A DNA stretch of 64,000 nt from an uncultured Bacteroides sp. (GTDB lineage Bacteria; Bacteroidota; Bacteroidia; Bacteroidales; Bacteroidaceae). The stretch is from assembly GCA_900555635.1 (NCBI GenBank), contig USLU01000007.1, positions 69,302 to 133,301 on the forward strand, written 5' to 3'. The position numbers were made by a program, and so were the translations under genes. Within the stretch, counting starts at the first letter, position 1; the number at the start of each line of letters is the position of its first letter. Positions 1 to 9,168 of this stretch are shown here, piece after piece. The notes under the pieces are model-generated. The model was not told where the DNA came from, did not search any database, and saw only the letters and a program-made list of their open reading frames with translations.

Positions 1-1876
1 ACTCTATTTCACTAAGTTCCAGCCAACGCAATGTTTTTTCATCAATCAAGTTAGCTATTTCGGGCAAGCGTTTCGACTTTTCCGTCAGTTCGTCTACAGT
101 AAGAGTACCACTACACAAAGCGTCTTCAATGGCTTTCTTTTCTATTTCCAGTTCGTTTATCTCTCGCTCCAGTTGTTCAAACTCGCGTCTTTCTTTGTAA
201 GACATACGACGTTTTTCGTTCAGGCGCACCTTGGCAGTCTTATCTTCCTGTGGCTTGGCAGATTCTTTTTCTTTCTCCTGATGTGCTTTCAAGTCTTTCC
301 AATCCCGGTATTGGGTGTAATTTCCGGGGAAGTCACGAATATCTCCCTGTCCATTGAACACCAAGAGATGGTCTACCACTTTATCCATAAAGTAGCGGTC
401 ATGGCTCACCACGATTACACAACCTTTAAAGTTCTGAAGGTATTCTTCCAATACATTCAGCGTAACGATATCGAGGTCATTAGTCGGCTCATCCAGCACA
501 AGGAAATTCGGATTACGCATCAGGACGGTACACAAATAGAGACGACGGCGCTCACCACCACTCAGCTTATAGACATAACTGTGTTGGGTTTCGGGAGTGA
601 AAAGGAAGTGTTGAAGAAACTGCGATGCAGTCAACTTTTTGCCATTTCCCAGTTCTATGACTTCGGCAATGTCCTGCACCACGTCAATCACTTTCATCTG
701 TTCATCAAACTGCAAACCCTCTTGCGAATAATACCCGAAGCGGACAGTTTCTCCAATATCCAGTGTTCCACTATCGGCCTGCTCCTGCCCCATCAATATC
801 TTGATAAAGGTAGATTTTCCCGTACCATTATTACCAACAATACCCATCTTCTCGTAACGGGCAAAGATATAAGAGAAATCATCCAGTATCTTCAAATCTC
901 CGAATGACTTATACAAATGATCGGCTTCAAATATCTTACTGCCAATATAAGATGCTTTGACATCCAGTTTTACATTATCATTATTGAAACGCTGTTTGGC
1001 AACCTTTTCCAGTTCATAAAAAGCCTCTTCACGATAACGTGCTTTGTGTCCGCGCGCTTGCGGCATACGACGCATCCAATCCAACTCCGTACGATAAAGG
1101 TTATTGGCACGTTCCACTTCTACTGTTTTAGCTTCAATACGCTCCTGGCGTTTCTCCAGATAATAACTGTAATTACCTTTATATTGATAGATCTGCCGAT
1201 TCTCTATTTCAATAATTTCAGAGCAGACACGATCCAGGAAGTAGCGGTCGTGAGTCACCATCAGCAAACTCAGGTTGTTACGGCGCAAATATTCTTCCAG
1301 CCACTCAGTCATATCAAGATCCAAGTGATTGGTAGGCTCATCCAGAATCAACAAATCGGGCTCTGTAATCAATGTATTGGCAAGAGCTACACGCTTTAAT
1401 TGTCCACCGGACAACTGCTTCACCTGTTGATTAAAGTCATTAATTTTAAGTTGCGAAAGGATTTGCTTTGCCTTTTGCTCGTATTCCCATGCCTTTTCAT
1501 GATCCATGCGAGCCAGAATTTCATCCAATCCCGGATGCCCTTCTGTTTCCATGCAGTGCTCATATTCCTTGATCAGTTCTACGGTACTATTACCATGATG
1601 GAAACATGCCTCAAGTACCGTCAACTCTTCAGGATAGCGAGGATCCTGTTCCAGGTATCCCACACGCAGATCACGACGGAATGAGATAGTTCCGCTTTCA
1701 TAACCCTCCTTACCGGAAAGAATATTAAGTAAAGTCGTTTTACCACTACCATTTTTTGCTATCAGACCGATACGTTGTCCTTCTGACAAGCCCCAAGAAA
1801 TATTCTCGAATAATACCAGATCGCCAAACGATTTGGTAAGGTTCTCCACCTGAAGAATTGAATTAACTGCTGCCAA
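1..1876 (-). CDS. ABC-F family ATPase, Uup-like (3' end beyond window)
   Basis: This is a soluble ABC-F protein with two ATPase cassettes and no membrane segments; such proteins act on ribosomes or DNA rather than in transport. The first cassette shows AKNGSGKT (Walker A), LSGGQLKR (signature) and LLILDEPTNHLD (Walker B). The second shows GNNGTGKST, LSGGERRR and LVLDEPTNDLD. After the second cassette comes a charged Lys/Glu-rich helical tail, as in the coiled-coil end of Uup. About 625 codons are present and the stop lies just outside the window, so only a few residues are missing. The start appears to be TTG at 1876: an in-frame stop lies three codons upstream and no ATG lies between. YheS-type ABC-F proteins are the main alternative to Uup. 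Confidence 0.9.
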   Translation of the reverse strand, partial: MAAVNSILQVENLTKSFGDLVLFENISWGLSEGQRIGLIAKNGSGKTTLLNILSGKEGYESGTISFRRDLRVGYLEQDPRYPEELTVLEACFHHGNSTVELIKEYEHCMETEGHPGLDEILARMDHEKAWEYEQKAKQILSQLKINDFNQQVKQLSGGQLKRVALANTLITEPDLLILDEPTNHLDLDMTEWLEEYLRRNNLSLLMVTHDRYFLDRVCSEIIEIENRQIYQYKGNYSYYLEKRQERIEAKTVEVERANNLYRTELDWMRRMPQARGHKARYREEAFYELEKVAKQRFNNDNVKLDVKASYIGSKIFEADHLYKSFGDLKILDDFSYIFARYEKMGIVGNNGTGKSTFIKILMGQEQADSGTLDIGETVRFGYYSQEGLQFDEQMKVIDVVQDIAEVIELGNGKKLTASQFLQHFLFTPETQHSYVYKLSGGERRRLYLCTVLMRNPNFLVLDEPTNDLDIVTLNVLEEYLQNFKGCVIVVSHDRYFMDKVVDHLLVFNGQGDIRDFPGNYTQYRDWKDLKAHQEKEKESAKPQEDKTAKVRLNEKRRMSYKERREFEQLEREINELEIEKKAIEDALCSGTLTVDELTEKSKRLPEIANLIDEKTLRWLELSEIE

Positions 1877-1903
1877 ATCTCTCTATTTTTTTATTTTTAA
1901 TTC

Positions 1904-2716
1904 TCAATTTTCAAACATCTCCTTATAGGATTCTACGAGGTTACAAGCCTTGCCTTCCTTTATCTTGCTCCATACCAGTTTCATGGGGTCTATCCAAGTA
2001 CCCTTCACTGTATTCAGCAATATAGGCACTTCCCGATTCCCATCTATCAGAGTACGCCATTCCATGCCATCCACTTCGTTAGCAAAAATCACACATAGTA
2101 CAATGCCAAGCGTCAACCAGATTTCTTTCTTTTTGGGAGAAATCACACTTTTATCCACTACCTCTTGCATTTTAAGAATATCCTCTTCCACTCCCTGAAA
2201 ATCTTTTTTCAGGATATCTTTTATAGAGGTATCCACCCACTCGTATGCTTCATTTATCTGGTAGATTTCAGATAGCCGCACCGGAATAATTTCAGGCAGG
2301 TATTTCACACCTTCCTTACGAATTTCCAATGATGCCATGATTTTTTCGGCCTCTGCAACGCTGCCTCCTTTGCTCACCGTAAAGGAACATTCAAACAAGA
2401 TATCATCTACCCCAGCATACCACAGATGAGAAGTATAATATGCACCATCCTCCTCAAACATTTCTTTACTGTATGCACATTCCATCTGCCCGATGCTGAC
2501 CGAAGTAGCCGACGAGTTCTCTTTCAATTCAGCCCGTACAGCATCTTTGCCAAAAGTCGCATTTCCTTTATAAGCCGAAATGCGAAAATTCCCCGTCCAT
2601 TCGGTAGGATTATAAAAGAGGAATGTACCTTCTTCCGCTTCGAACTCATTCCAATCTGCCGGATAAATCATAGAAAACCATGCTCCCGGAGAGATAAATT
2701 TCTTACTTTGTTCCAT
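1904..2716 (-). CDS. DUF3805/DUF3806-type protein of unknown function
   Basis: A 270-residue protein without signal peptide or clear membrane span. The N-terminal half has the look of the Bacteroides DUF3805 domain (FISPGAWFSMIYPADWNEFE, then a beta-rich stretch). The C-terminal half, with a conserved-looking WLTLGIVLCVIFANEVDGME segment, resembles the DUF3806 partner domain. These families have no assigned function, and the domain naming is from memory of the family rather than a search. The gene ends just before the ABC-F gene (27-bp gap) in the same orientation and could be co-transcribed with it. A textbook Bacteroides promoter lies at 2761-2792. Confidence 0.8.
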   Translation of the reverse strand: MEQSKKFISPGAWFSMIYPADWNEFEAEEGTFLFYNPTEWTGNFRISAYKGNATFGKDAVRAELKENSSATSVSIGQMECAYSKEMFEEDGAYYTSHLWYAGVDDILFECSFTVSKGGSVAEAEKIMASLEIRKEGVKYLPEIIPVRLSEIYQINEAYEWVDTSIKDILKKDFQGVEEDILKMQEVVDKSVISPKKKEIWLTLGIVLCVIFANEVDGMEWRTLIDGNREVPILLNTVKGTWIDPMKLVWSKIKEGKACNLVESYKEMFEN

Positions 2717-2760
2717 AATAATAAACTAATTCGTGCGAAGTCCATCCTCGCTATTCCTCG

Positions 2761-2792
2761 CAAAAGTAACATTCCCGCCGTTGATATGCAAA
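2761..2792 (-). promoter_or_regulatory. Bacteroides-type promoter for the DUF3805 gene
   Basis: On the minus strand TTTG (2789-2792), a 20-bp spacer and TACTTTTG (2761-2768) match the Bacteroides -33/-7 consensus exactly. The ATG at 2716 follows about 45 nt downstream. Confidence 0.65.
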
Positions 2793-2803
2793 CAAACGGA
2801 CAC

Positions 2804-2837
2804 TAAAAAAACAGCCGATTCTCACGAACCGGCTGTT
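2804..2837 (-). terminator. Intrinsic terminator after the left susCD operon
   Basis: An inverted repeat AACAGCCG/CGGCTGTT (2810-2817 with 2830-2837) is followed on the minus strand by seven Ts. It lies about 145 bp downstream of the susD-like stop. Its loop and stem closely match the terminator at 15091-15126 behind the opposite operon. Confidence 0.75.
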
Positions 2838-2981
2838 CCAATCATCATCTATGAATGAAGACCATTATAGCCTTCAATATTTTATTCAGTCTACTGAATT
2901 ATAGCTGAAAATCTATTAAATCTTTAATTTTGGATACAAAGATAGTGAATTTGCATCATAAAATACAATGTAATGAAAAAA

Positions 2982-4829
2982 TTAGTTTTGGGCAGTATCC
3001 CACCATACGGGCAAAGTCCATACATCCTCGGCAGCATTCCAAAGTGCAATTGAAGTATCAGCTCCGGGAACAGTGGCACCGATAGCTTGCAGATTGTCCG
3101 TATTGTAGTTGAGTTCATGACTGCATTGTTGCCAACGACGGAACTGTTTACCTTGCGGAATACCTTTTTGGGCTGTAGCATCTACACCATAGCGTGCAGG
3201 AATATTCCAACCTAAGAAAAGTTCCGGATTGAAGTCGTAACGACGCATATCGTTCCAAATTTCCATGGAGAAATGCAATGCCAAACGCTTTTGAGTAAGA
3301 ATCTTGCCTAAAGTAATATTCTCTTTAGTACCAATGCCATTGCTCAAATAGTTGTCAATGTCGGCTTGTGTCATAGGAGAGAACGAGGGACATGCTTCCA
3401 AATTGGCATCTTCACGGCACCACACTTTCAACTTATCGTTCATACCATCGATACTGGCTACAATACCTTTCTTATAAGCATCAAAAGCCGCTCCCTTATT
3501 ACCCTGGTTAAAGAGTACCTCTGCACGTATGAAGCAAGCTTCGGCATAAGTTCCAATATAAGTAGGAGACGACACGCGAGTATAGAAAGTTCCCGATTCG
3601 CGAGAGGCATCAGTGCCATCACGACGATAAAGCAAGTCAGGACGTCCTTGGTAAGCTTTACACTGACTGGTACACTCTACATAAATAGTATCACCCTTAC
3701 GGGTAGGAGATTCACTATCAATCCACCAGCTTTTGGCTGCCGAGAAGTTCGATCTCAACGGTCCGCCGGTAAGGCTGGGACTATCATTGCTAATCATATC
3801 TACACCCATAGAACGACGCCAACCGTCTTTGAACTTCACCCCTGCGGGCGAATTACTTGATTGCTGCGAATATGCCCAAGGTAAGATCTTATCGGCACGC
3901 GGGTCTTCTATTCCATTTCCGGCAAAATTGGTAAGATTATCATAGAGCATCTTGGTAGGCATATAGCCGGCATTCATGCCACATACGGAAAAGAGCGGTG
4001 AGTAATCAACCGGTTCGTCCCATCCCAATACATCATGCGAATTATTGGCATCAATATGATTGAATACGGTATTGTCGGCATTACTTTGCTGAGCCTTGTC
4101 AAGACAAGCCAAGATTTCTGTGGCATCGTATTTTCCTTCAAGATAACTTCCTGCACCCTTTTTGATAAGCTTGTTGATGTAACGTGCTTTAAGCAAGTAT
4201 GCCAATTTGAGCCACTTGTCTACACTACCACCGTTCCAAATATCGCCCACAGCCAACGCAGTAGTCGCAGACCCTTGCTCTTTTTGGAACATCTCGATAG
4301 CGGTGTCAAGATCGGTCAAACAGCCCAAGTAAATCGTTTTTCCATCGTTATAGGTAGGAGTAACACCGGCTTCGGCCTCACTTGACTTGTAAGGCATTTC
4401 TCCATAAAGGTCCGTCATGAGCATAAAGCCATAGGCGCGTATTACACGAGCTGCGCCCACATAATGCCAAGCTTCGGCTGCCGTAGCCTTGTCAATCAAG
4501 AACGGAATATTTACAGCAGCTCCACAGAACCACCACTGGTAAGGAGTGGTAACCGCAGCAGTCTGAGGACTCCAATAAGACATACTCCAATAAGAACCGC
4601 CGTCATAGTAGCGTGTCCAATCGCCCATAGACATACTGGAGCGCCAAGCAGCAAACTGGGTGGCACTGTTGGTATAAAATTCAATATGTGCCAATCGTGA
4701 GTCATAGGTCGCATTTTCAGCTGTGGGATTTTCGGGATCGACATTTACATCGAGCCAGTCACTACACCCCGAAAACAAAGTCATAAGGGCACCCGCACTA
4801 CATAATATCATAGATTTGAATAGTTTCAT
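2982..4829 (-). CDS. SusD/RagB-family outer-membrane lipoprotein (left pair)
   Basis: This is the surface lipoprotein partner of the adjacent SusC-type transporter; together they would form a lidded import complex. The 615-residue product starts with a type II signal peptide (lipobox LFSGC, Cys about 21) followed by SDWLDVNVDPENPT, a characteristic SusD-like opening. The helical TPR-like body contains aromatic-rich segments such as YWSMSYWSP and WTRYYDGGSYW. It looks closest to the SusD-like_2 branch. The gene lies 21 bp after susC in one operon. No glycoside hydrolase gene accompanies the pair, so the ligand cannot be named and may not be a polysaccharide. Confidence 0.92.
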   Translation of the reverse strand: MKLFKSMILCSAGALMTLFSGCSDWLDVNVDPENPTAENATYDSRLAHIEFYTNSATQFAAWRSSMSMGDWTRYYDGGSYWSMSYWSPQTAAVTTPYQWWFCGAAVNIPFLIDKATAAEAWHYVGAARVIRAYGFMLMTDLYGEMPYKSSEAEAGVTPTYNDGKTIYLGCLTDLDTAIEMFQKEQGSATTALAVGDIWNGGSVDKWLKLAYLLKARYINKLIKKGAGSYLEGKYDATEILACLDKAQQSNADNTVFNHIDANNSHDVLGWDEPVDYSPLFSVCGMNAGYMPTKMLYDNLTNFAGNGIEDPRADKILPWAYSQQSSNSPAGVKFKDGWRRSMGVDMISNDSPSLTGGPLRSNFSAAKSWWIDSESPTRKGDTIYVECTSQCKAYQGRPDLLYRRDGTDASRESGTFYTRVSSPTYIGTYAEACFIRAEVLFNQGNKGAAFDAYKKGIVASIDGMNDKLKVWCREDANLEACPSFSPMTQADIDNYLSNGIGTKENITLGKILTQKRLALHFSMEIWNDMRRYDFNPELFLGWNIPARYGVDATAQKGIPQGKQFRRWQQCSHELNYNTDNLQAIGATVPGADTSIALWNAAEDVWTLPVWWDTAQN

Positions 4830-4850
4830 ATTGCTTCTGTTTTTTAAGAG

Positions 4851-7800
4851 TTAGAAAGTAAGATTCAAGCCAAACGACATGGTAGAAGTGGCAGGTACAC
4901 CGCAGTAGTCAAATCCTACAGATGATGAACCACCTACACCTGCACCGGCGGCAGCCACTTCGGGGTCACCATCGTAATTGGTGATGAGCAATAGATTGGT
5001 AGCCGCTACCGATACCGAAGCACGCTTTACAAATCCAATCTTGGCAAGCCACGTTTTAGGAAACTCATAGCTCAATGAAACAGAGCGTAAACGCAAAGAG
5101 TTAACATCAGTAATATAGTTGGCAGACTCCTTGGAGTAATAGTTCTGATAGTAATCCTTAATGATGTTGTAACCGCTCATTTGTACTCCATTGAAAGTAT
5201 AGGTTTTATCGGCTTCCCAAGTATTGGTCACTGTTTCACCTTTGGAATTGACACCCGTCACGGTAAGAGGACGATTGCGTACATCAGCAGAGAACCGGCT
5301 TACACCGCTGTTGTCCATAGCATATTGAGTACCATTAACCACATCACCACCTACACGGAACTCCCATAGCATATTGAAAGTAAAATTCTTCCAAGTAAGG
5401 GTATTGTTCAATCCACCGGTAAACGATGACTCACGATTACCTACGGCTACAAGGGTCTTGTCATAAGTAGGCATACCATTTTTGTCGAGTATCACCTCAC
5501 CGGCCTCATTACGTTTCCATTTAGTACCGGCAATACCCATAAAATCTCCACCGCTGAACGAGGCTGCCTGCATACCGGCATATTGCACATCAGTGACATA
5601 CATAACACCCATACCTTCGGGAAGCCCATCCAAAGTACCGCGGTTACCTGCCATATTCAGACCAATATCCCATGTCCAGTCTTTAGTCTGTATGGGAGTT
5701 CCCGAAATAGAAAGTTCCATACCTTTATTATATACATTGCCCGCATTGATACTCCAAAAGATGTAACCGGTAGATTGCGGACCGCGAGGAGCAAGAATCT
5801 GATTATATGAATCGTTGGTATAGTATGCGTAGTCTATGTGCAGACGGTTTTTGAAGAAACTCAATTCCACGCCTATTTCGGTAGACTTGGTCATTTCGGG
5901 TTTCAGTTTGTCATTACCGCGTGTCCAAGTATTGCCCACACCTACCGTACCGTCAAGATAGGTACCGGTAGGCCACAAGGCAGTTTCCAATTCGTACACA
6001 CCGGTATCTTTACCTACCTTGGCCCACGATGCACGCAGTTTACCAAAGTTGAGCACACTATCATCCAGCCAACCGAGCTTCTGCAACGCTTCAGTAAATA
6101 CAAATGAACCGCTTACCGAGGGATAGAAGTATGAACGATTTTCAAGAGGAAGAGTAGAAGTCCAGTCATTACGACCACTCACTGTGAGATAAAGCATATT
6201 TTTCCACGATGCACGAAATTCTCCAAAAGTTCCTACCAAACGTTTCTTAGTAGCTGCATGTGTGAATTGTTTGTTGTCTTTACTGGCATTGGCGTATGAG
6301 AAGAAATCTGGAACAGAAAAATTCCAAGCCATCATCGAGCTACGGTCTGTTTTGGTTTCATCCATTGTAGCACCCAACAAAAGATTTAGGTCGAAATCAC
6401 CAAACTTATGGCTCATGTTCGACATAAAATCATGACTCATATAGCGGAACTGCTGGGTATTGTCACTCATCATACCTTTTTGCCACACTTGTTTGAGCAC
6501 GCCATTGGCAGCCAAACGGTTGGAAGCGGTTTGGGTATAACGGTCAATACCAACTTTATAAGAGACAAACCACCATTTGGCAATATCGGCTTTTATACTG
6601 AGCATCCCATTGAAACGGTCAATGTCATCGTACATTCGGTTACGATTGACAATCCAATAGGGGTTGTCGCGTTCGTCCCATGGATCAAGGCGATCGCCAA
6701 ATAAACGATAACGGGTACCATCCTCGTTCTGATAGTGGGTCATTTGATCGAAAGGCGACCAGTTGTACACACCATAAAGAGCACCATTACCACTCGAATT
6801 ATAAAGCCCGGCACCCGTCAAAGTACGGTCAGTATGAGCATCGCTATAAGCGGCGCTGGCGCTAAAAGTAAAGATTCCTACCTTCTGCTCACCATTGAAA
6901 CGGAAAGCATATTTCTTGTATCCGGTTTCGGGCACAACACCTACTTGATCATAGTAAGATCCTGAAAGATAGAATTTACTATTCTTGGTACCCCCAGCTA
7001 CGCTAGCACTTTCATCGAAAATATTTCCGCCTTGGAAGAAATCATCTATGTTATCATAAGTAGCTGCATTCGACTTCTCTCCCCACGAAGTATAGGCAAA
7101 GTCATTAAACACAGTACCGGTATAGTTCTTCTTTGAATCATATTGGTCTTCCATATATCCACGGGCATATTGACGCTGTGTTTGCGGCAGGCTCTTCACC
7201 CATGATGCAGTAAACTTAGAATTGATATTTACCTCAACCACGCCCTCTTTACCTTTCTTGGTAGTGATAAGAATAACGCCGTTGGCTGCACGTGAGCCGT
7301 ATAGCGCGGCAGCAGCAGGACCTTTGAGCACCGACATACTCTCTATATCTTCGGGGTTGATATCCATCAAACGGTTGGAAGTAGTAGAGGCCGAACGCAT
7401 GGAACCATCGAAAGCCGAATTGCCCACTACTGATGAAGAGTTATCAAAAATAACACCATCCACCACAAAGAGCGGTTGATTGTCTTTGCCTTCAGCACCC
7501 GACGTTCCTCCACGCAATATAATCTGAGCACCCGCACCAGCGGCACCGGATGACTGAGTAATATTCACACCGGCCACTTTCCCCGAAAGCGATGAAATAG
7601 GATTTGCGGTTTTTATGCGCATTAGTTCTTCACCTTTCACATCTTCCATGGAGTAGCCCAAAGCTTTTTTCTCTTTCTTAATACCCATAGCCGTAACAAC
7701 GACCTCATCTAACGATTGGGTATCATCTTTCAATGTAACAGTATAAGCACTCGCTGCTCCTACTCTTACTTCTTCCGTAACATATCCAACAAATGAAACT

Positions 7801-8057
7801 ACCAGTGTGCCACCCACAGCTGCATTCACTGAAAAATTTCCGTCGATGTCCGTCACGGCACCTGTACCGGACCCCTTTACCAATATGCTGGCACCGATGA
7901 TTGGCTCACCTGCAGCATCTACAACTTTACCTGTAATTTTCTTGACTTGCTGAGTACTTTGGGAACTTGGCACATTTTCGGCAGCTTTTACCGAATAAGG
8001 GGATACCATCCCAAACAATGCAAGCAACACTAATGATAAGCAATAATTTCTTTTCAT
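4851..8057 (-). CDS. SusC/RagA-family TonB-dependent outer-membrane transporter (left, intact)
   Basis: A 1068-residue TonB-dependent transporter that would take up the ligand captured by the SusD partner. It has a Sec signal peptide (residues 1-25, ending VKA), a carboxypeptidase-regulatory-like domain (about 38-112), a TonB-box-like LDEVVVTAMG (116-125), a plug domain with the SusC-typical DNQPLFVVDGV and SMSVLKGPAAAALYGSRAANG motifs, and a beta-barrel ending in an aromatic residue (LNLTF). Codons 30-75 are almost identical in DNA to the opposing susC at 9209-9344. A good -7 element lies 26 bp upstream. This copy has everything needed for export and expression. Confidence 0.95.
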   Translation of the reverse strand: MKRNYCLSLVLLALFGMVSPYSVKAAENVPSSQSTQQVKKITGKVVDAAGEPIIGASILVKGSGTGAVTDIDGNFSVNAAVGGTLVVSFVGYVTEEVRVGAASAYTVTLKDDTQSLDEVVVTAMGIKKEKKALGYSMEDVKGEELMRIKTANPISSLSGKVAGVNITQSSGAAGAGAQIILRGGTSGAEGKDNQPLFVVDGVIFDNSSSVVGNSAFDGSMRSASTTSNRLMDINPEDIESMSVLKGPAAAALYGSRAANGVILITTKKGKEGVVEVNINSKFTASWVKSLPQTQRQYARGYMEDQYDSKKNYTGTVFNDFAYTSWGEKSNAATYDNIDDFFQGGNIFDESASVAGGTKNSKFYLSGSYYDQVGVVPETGYKKYAFRFNGEQKVGIFTFSASAAYSDAHTDRTLTGAGLYNSSGNGALYGVYNWSPFDQMTHYQNEDGTRYRLFGDRLDPWDERDNPYWIVNRNRMYDDIDRFNGMLSIKADIAKWWFVSYKVGIDRYTQTASNRLAANGVLKQVWQKGMMSDNTQQFRYMSHDFMSNMSHKFGDFDLNLLLGATMDETKTDRSSMMAWNFSVPDFFSYANASKDNKQFTHAATKKRLVGTFGEFRASWKNMLYLTVSGRNDWTSTLPLENRSYFYPSVSGSFVFTEALQKLGWLDDSVLNFGKLRASWAKVGKDTGVYELETALWPTGTYLDGTVGVGNTWTRGNDKLKPEMTKSTEIGVELSFFKNRLHIDYAYYTNDSYNQILAPRGPQSTGYIFWSINAGNVYNKGMELSISGTPIQTKDWTWDIGLNMAGNRGTLDGLPEGMGVMYVTDVQYAGMQAASFSGGDFMGIAGTKWKRNEAGEVILDKNGMPTYDKTLVAVGNRESSFTGGLNNTLTWKNFTFNMLWEFRVGGDVVNGTQYAMDNSGVSRFSADVRNRPLTVTGVNSKGETVTNTWEADKTYTFNGVQMSGYNIIKDYYQNYYSKESANYITDVNSLRLRSVSLSYEFPKTWLAKIGFVKRASVSVAATNLLLITNYDGDPEVAAAGAGVGGSSSVGFDYCGVPATSTMSFGLNLTF
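7834..7969. repeat. Left arm of the 136-bp inverted repeat inside susC
   Basis: The reverse complement of this segment matches 9209-9344 at 126 of 136 positions by hand alignment, with no gaps. The segment includes a perfect 24-bp block starting at its upstream end (7946-7969) and two perfect 21-bp blocks. Outside the arms the two susC genes differ strongly. Confidence 0.9.
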
Positions 8058-8082
8058 AAGCTCTATTATTTGGATTTGTTTG

Positions 8083-8090
8083 CAAACATA
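8083..8090 (-). promoter_or_regulatory. -7 element of the left susC promoter
   Basis: TATGTTTG on the minus strand fits TAnnTTTG. It sits 26 bp before the susC ATG and overlaps a perfect palindrome TGTTTGCAAACA (8078-8089). I see no exact TTTG at -33. Confidence 0.45.
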
Positions 8091-8957
8091 TAAATAAATT
8101 TAGCAATTTCCTCGGAAAATAGACTAAATATTACTAAATAAATATTAAATCATTTGCATTTATACTTTCGCAAAGTTTAGGATAATTATTTAAATATCCG
8201 GAAATATAGCAGAATAAAGACATTATATCACATATAATCTATTATATATGTCATTAAAACACTATTTCAAGTATATTTATCACATTTAGGCATTGTACAT
8301 GTACTAAAAAAAACATTATTCCATAAATATAAGCAGGCATATATAACTATTTTTATATAACATATCACTGTTTTATAAGATTACACCCATTCTAAAAAGC
8401 TTTGCAATTATAAATTAGTCGAAACAATTCATAAGATCATAAAAAAATAGTGTTTGAGTATTAATTTATGGACAGCAGACAAATAGTATCTATTAACATA
8501 TATTTAAAAAGCACACATTAACAAAATGGCAGTCAATATGTATTTATATCGCCATTTATTAACTAAACATCTGACAATAAACATTATATACTATATAATA
8601 GAAAGAAATATGGAGTGGTAGCAAATGAGTTGCTTCCAACCCATAGAGTTTTCATATTTTGTTGTCGCATACAAATCAAAGTAGTGTAAAAACAGCTAAT
8701 GCCGGCAAGATATACTTACTTTATATCGGCCGATTCTGTAGTCATAATACGCAATAGCACATATGTTTTTACCTGTAAAAACGTATAGACGAGGGGTTGT
8801 AACAAGTTAATTTAAATATTCTCAAGCTTCTGAAGTAATTTCACGAGTAGTGCGTTCAATAAAGCATACCCAATTTCGCACAATACAAAGTAAGTCCAAA
8901 TAAGCTCCTCGTTTTCGCTTCTTTTTACTTATAGATGAATGGTTACTATTCTGATTT

Positions 8958-9045
8958 TTCCGGCACCGGGGAAGAGTATGTTCCTCGGTGTCGGAGGTGA
9001 TGCTCCTCGGTGCCGAACCCCTTGTTCCTCGGTGTCGAAGAAATG
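8958..9045. repeat. Degenerate 22-bp repeat array (4 units)
   Basis: Units start at 8958, 8980, 9002 and 9024. The last three share the core CCTCGGTGYCG; the first carries nearly the reverse complement (CGGCACCGGGG), so units 1 and 2 can pair as a hairpin. The array is much more GC-rich than the surrounding spacer. It lies inside the putative invertible segment, upstream of the right susC. Confidence 0.75.
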
Positions 9046-9103
9046 CCCCCTTTAGAAGGTGTTCTGGCAAAGGATATAGAATGGAATAAAAAACACATCT
9101 ATA

Positions 9104-9127
9104 TTTACAACCAATATCAGTTGTAAA
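9104..9127. repeat. Short inverted repeat upstream of the right susC
   Basis: TTTACAAC, an 8-bp spacer and GTTGTAAA form a perfect 8-bp inverted repeat. GTAAACCT then occurs twice (9123 and 9133). It could be a protein-binding site; nothing in the sequence says which. Confidence 0.5.
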
Positions 9128-9168
9128 CCTACGTAAACCTTATAGCACAACCATTCAATAAATGCGGC

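Larger units (their letters stand above)
8058..9168. other. AT-rich spacer between divergent susC genes
   Basis: About 1.1 kb with no convincing gene. It holds the left susC promoter (8083-8090 core), a GTTTTTAC/GTAAAAAC inverted repeat (8762-8785), four 22-bp units (8958-9045) and a TTTACAAC/GTTGTAAA inverted repeat (9104-9127). The stretch 8160-8700 is very AT-rich with many short direct A/T runs and no promoter I would trust. Together with the first bases of each susC it forms the segment that would flip if the 136-bp repeats recombine. Confidence 0.7.

Noticed and set aside
173..1684. Long plus-strand ORFs opposite the ABC-F gene
   Set aside because: They are antisense shadows of a strongly conserved gene with intact ATPase motifs and show no recognisable domain themselves.
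8958..9045. CRISPR array
   Set aside because: Repeats of 22 bp follow directly with no spacers, and no cas genes are present. The same holds for the arrays at 35700 and 63455.
8822..9070. An 82-codon minus-strand ORF in the susC spacer
   Set aside because: Arg/Ser-rich composition without a domain, and it runs through the 22-bp array, which explains its odd residue pattern. No start context or promoter supports it.
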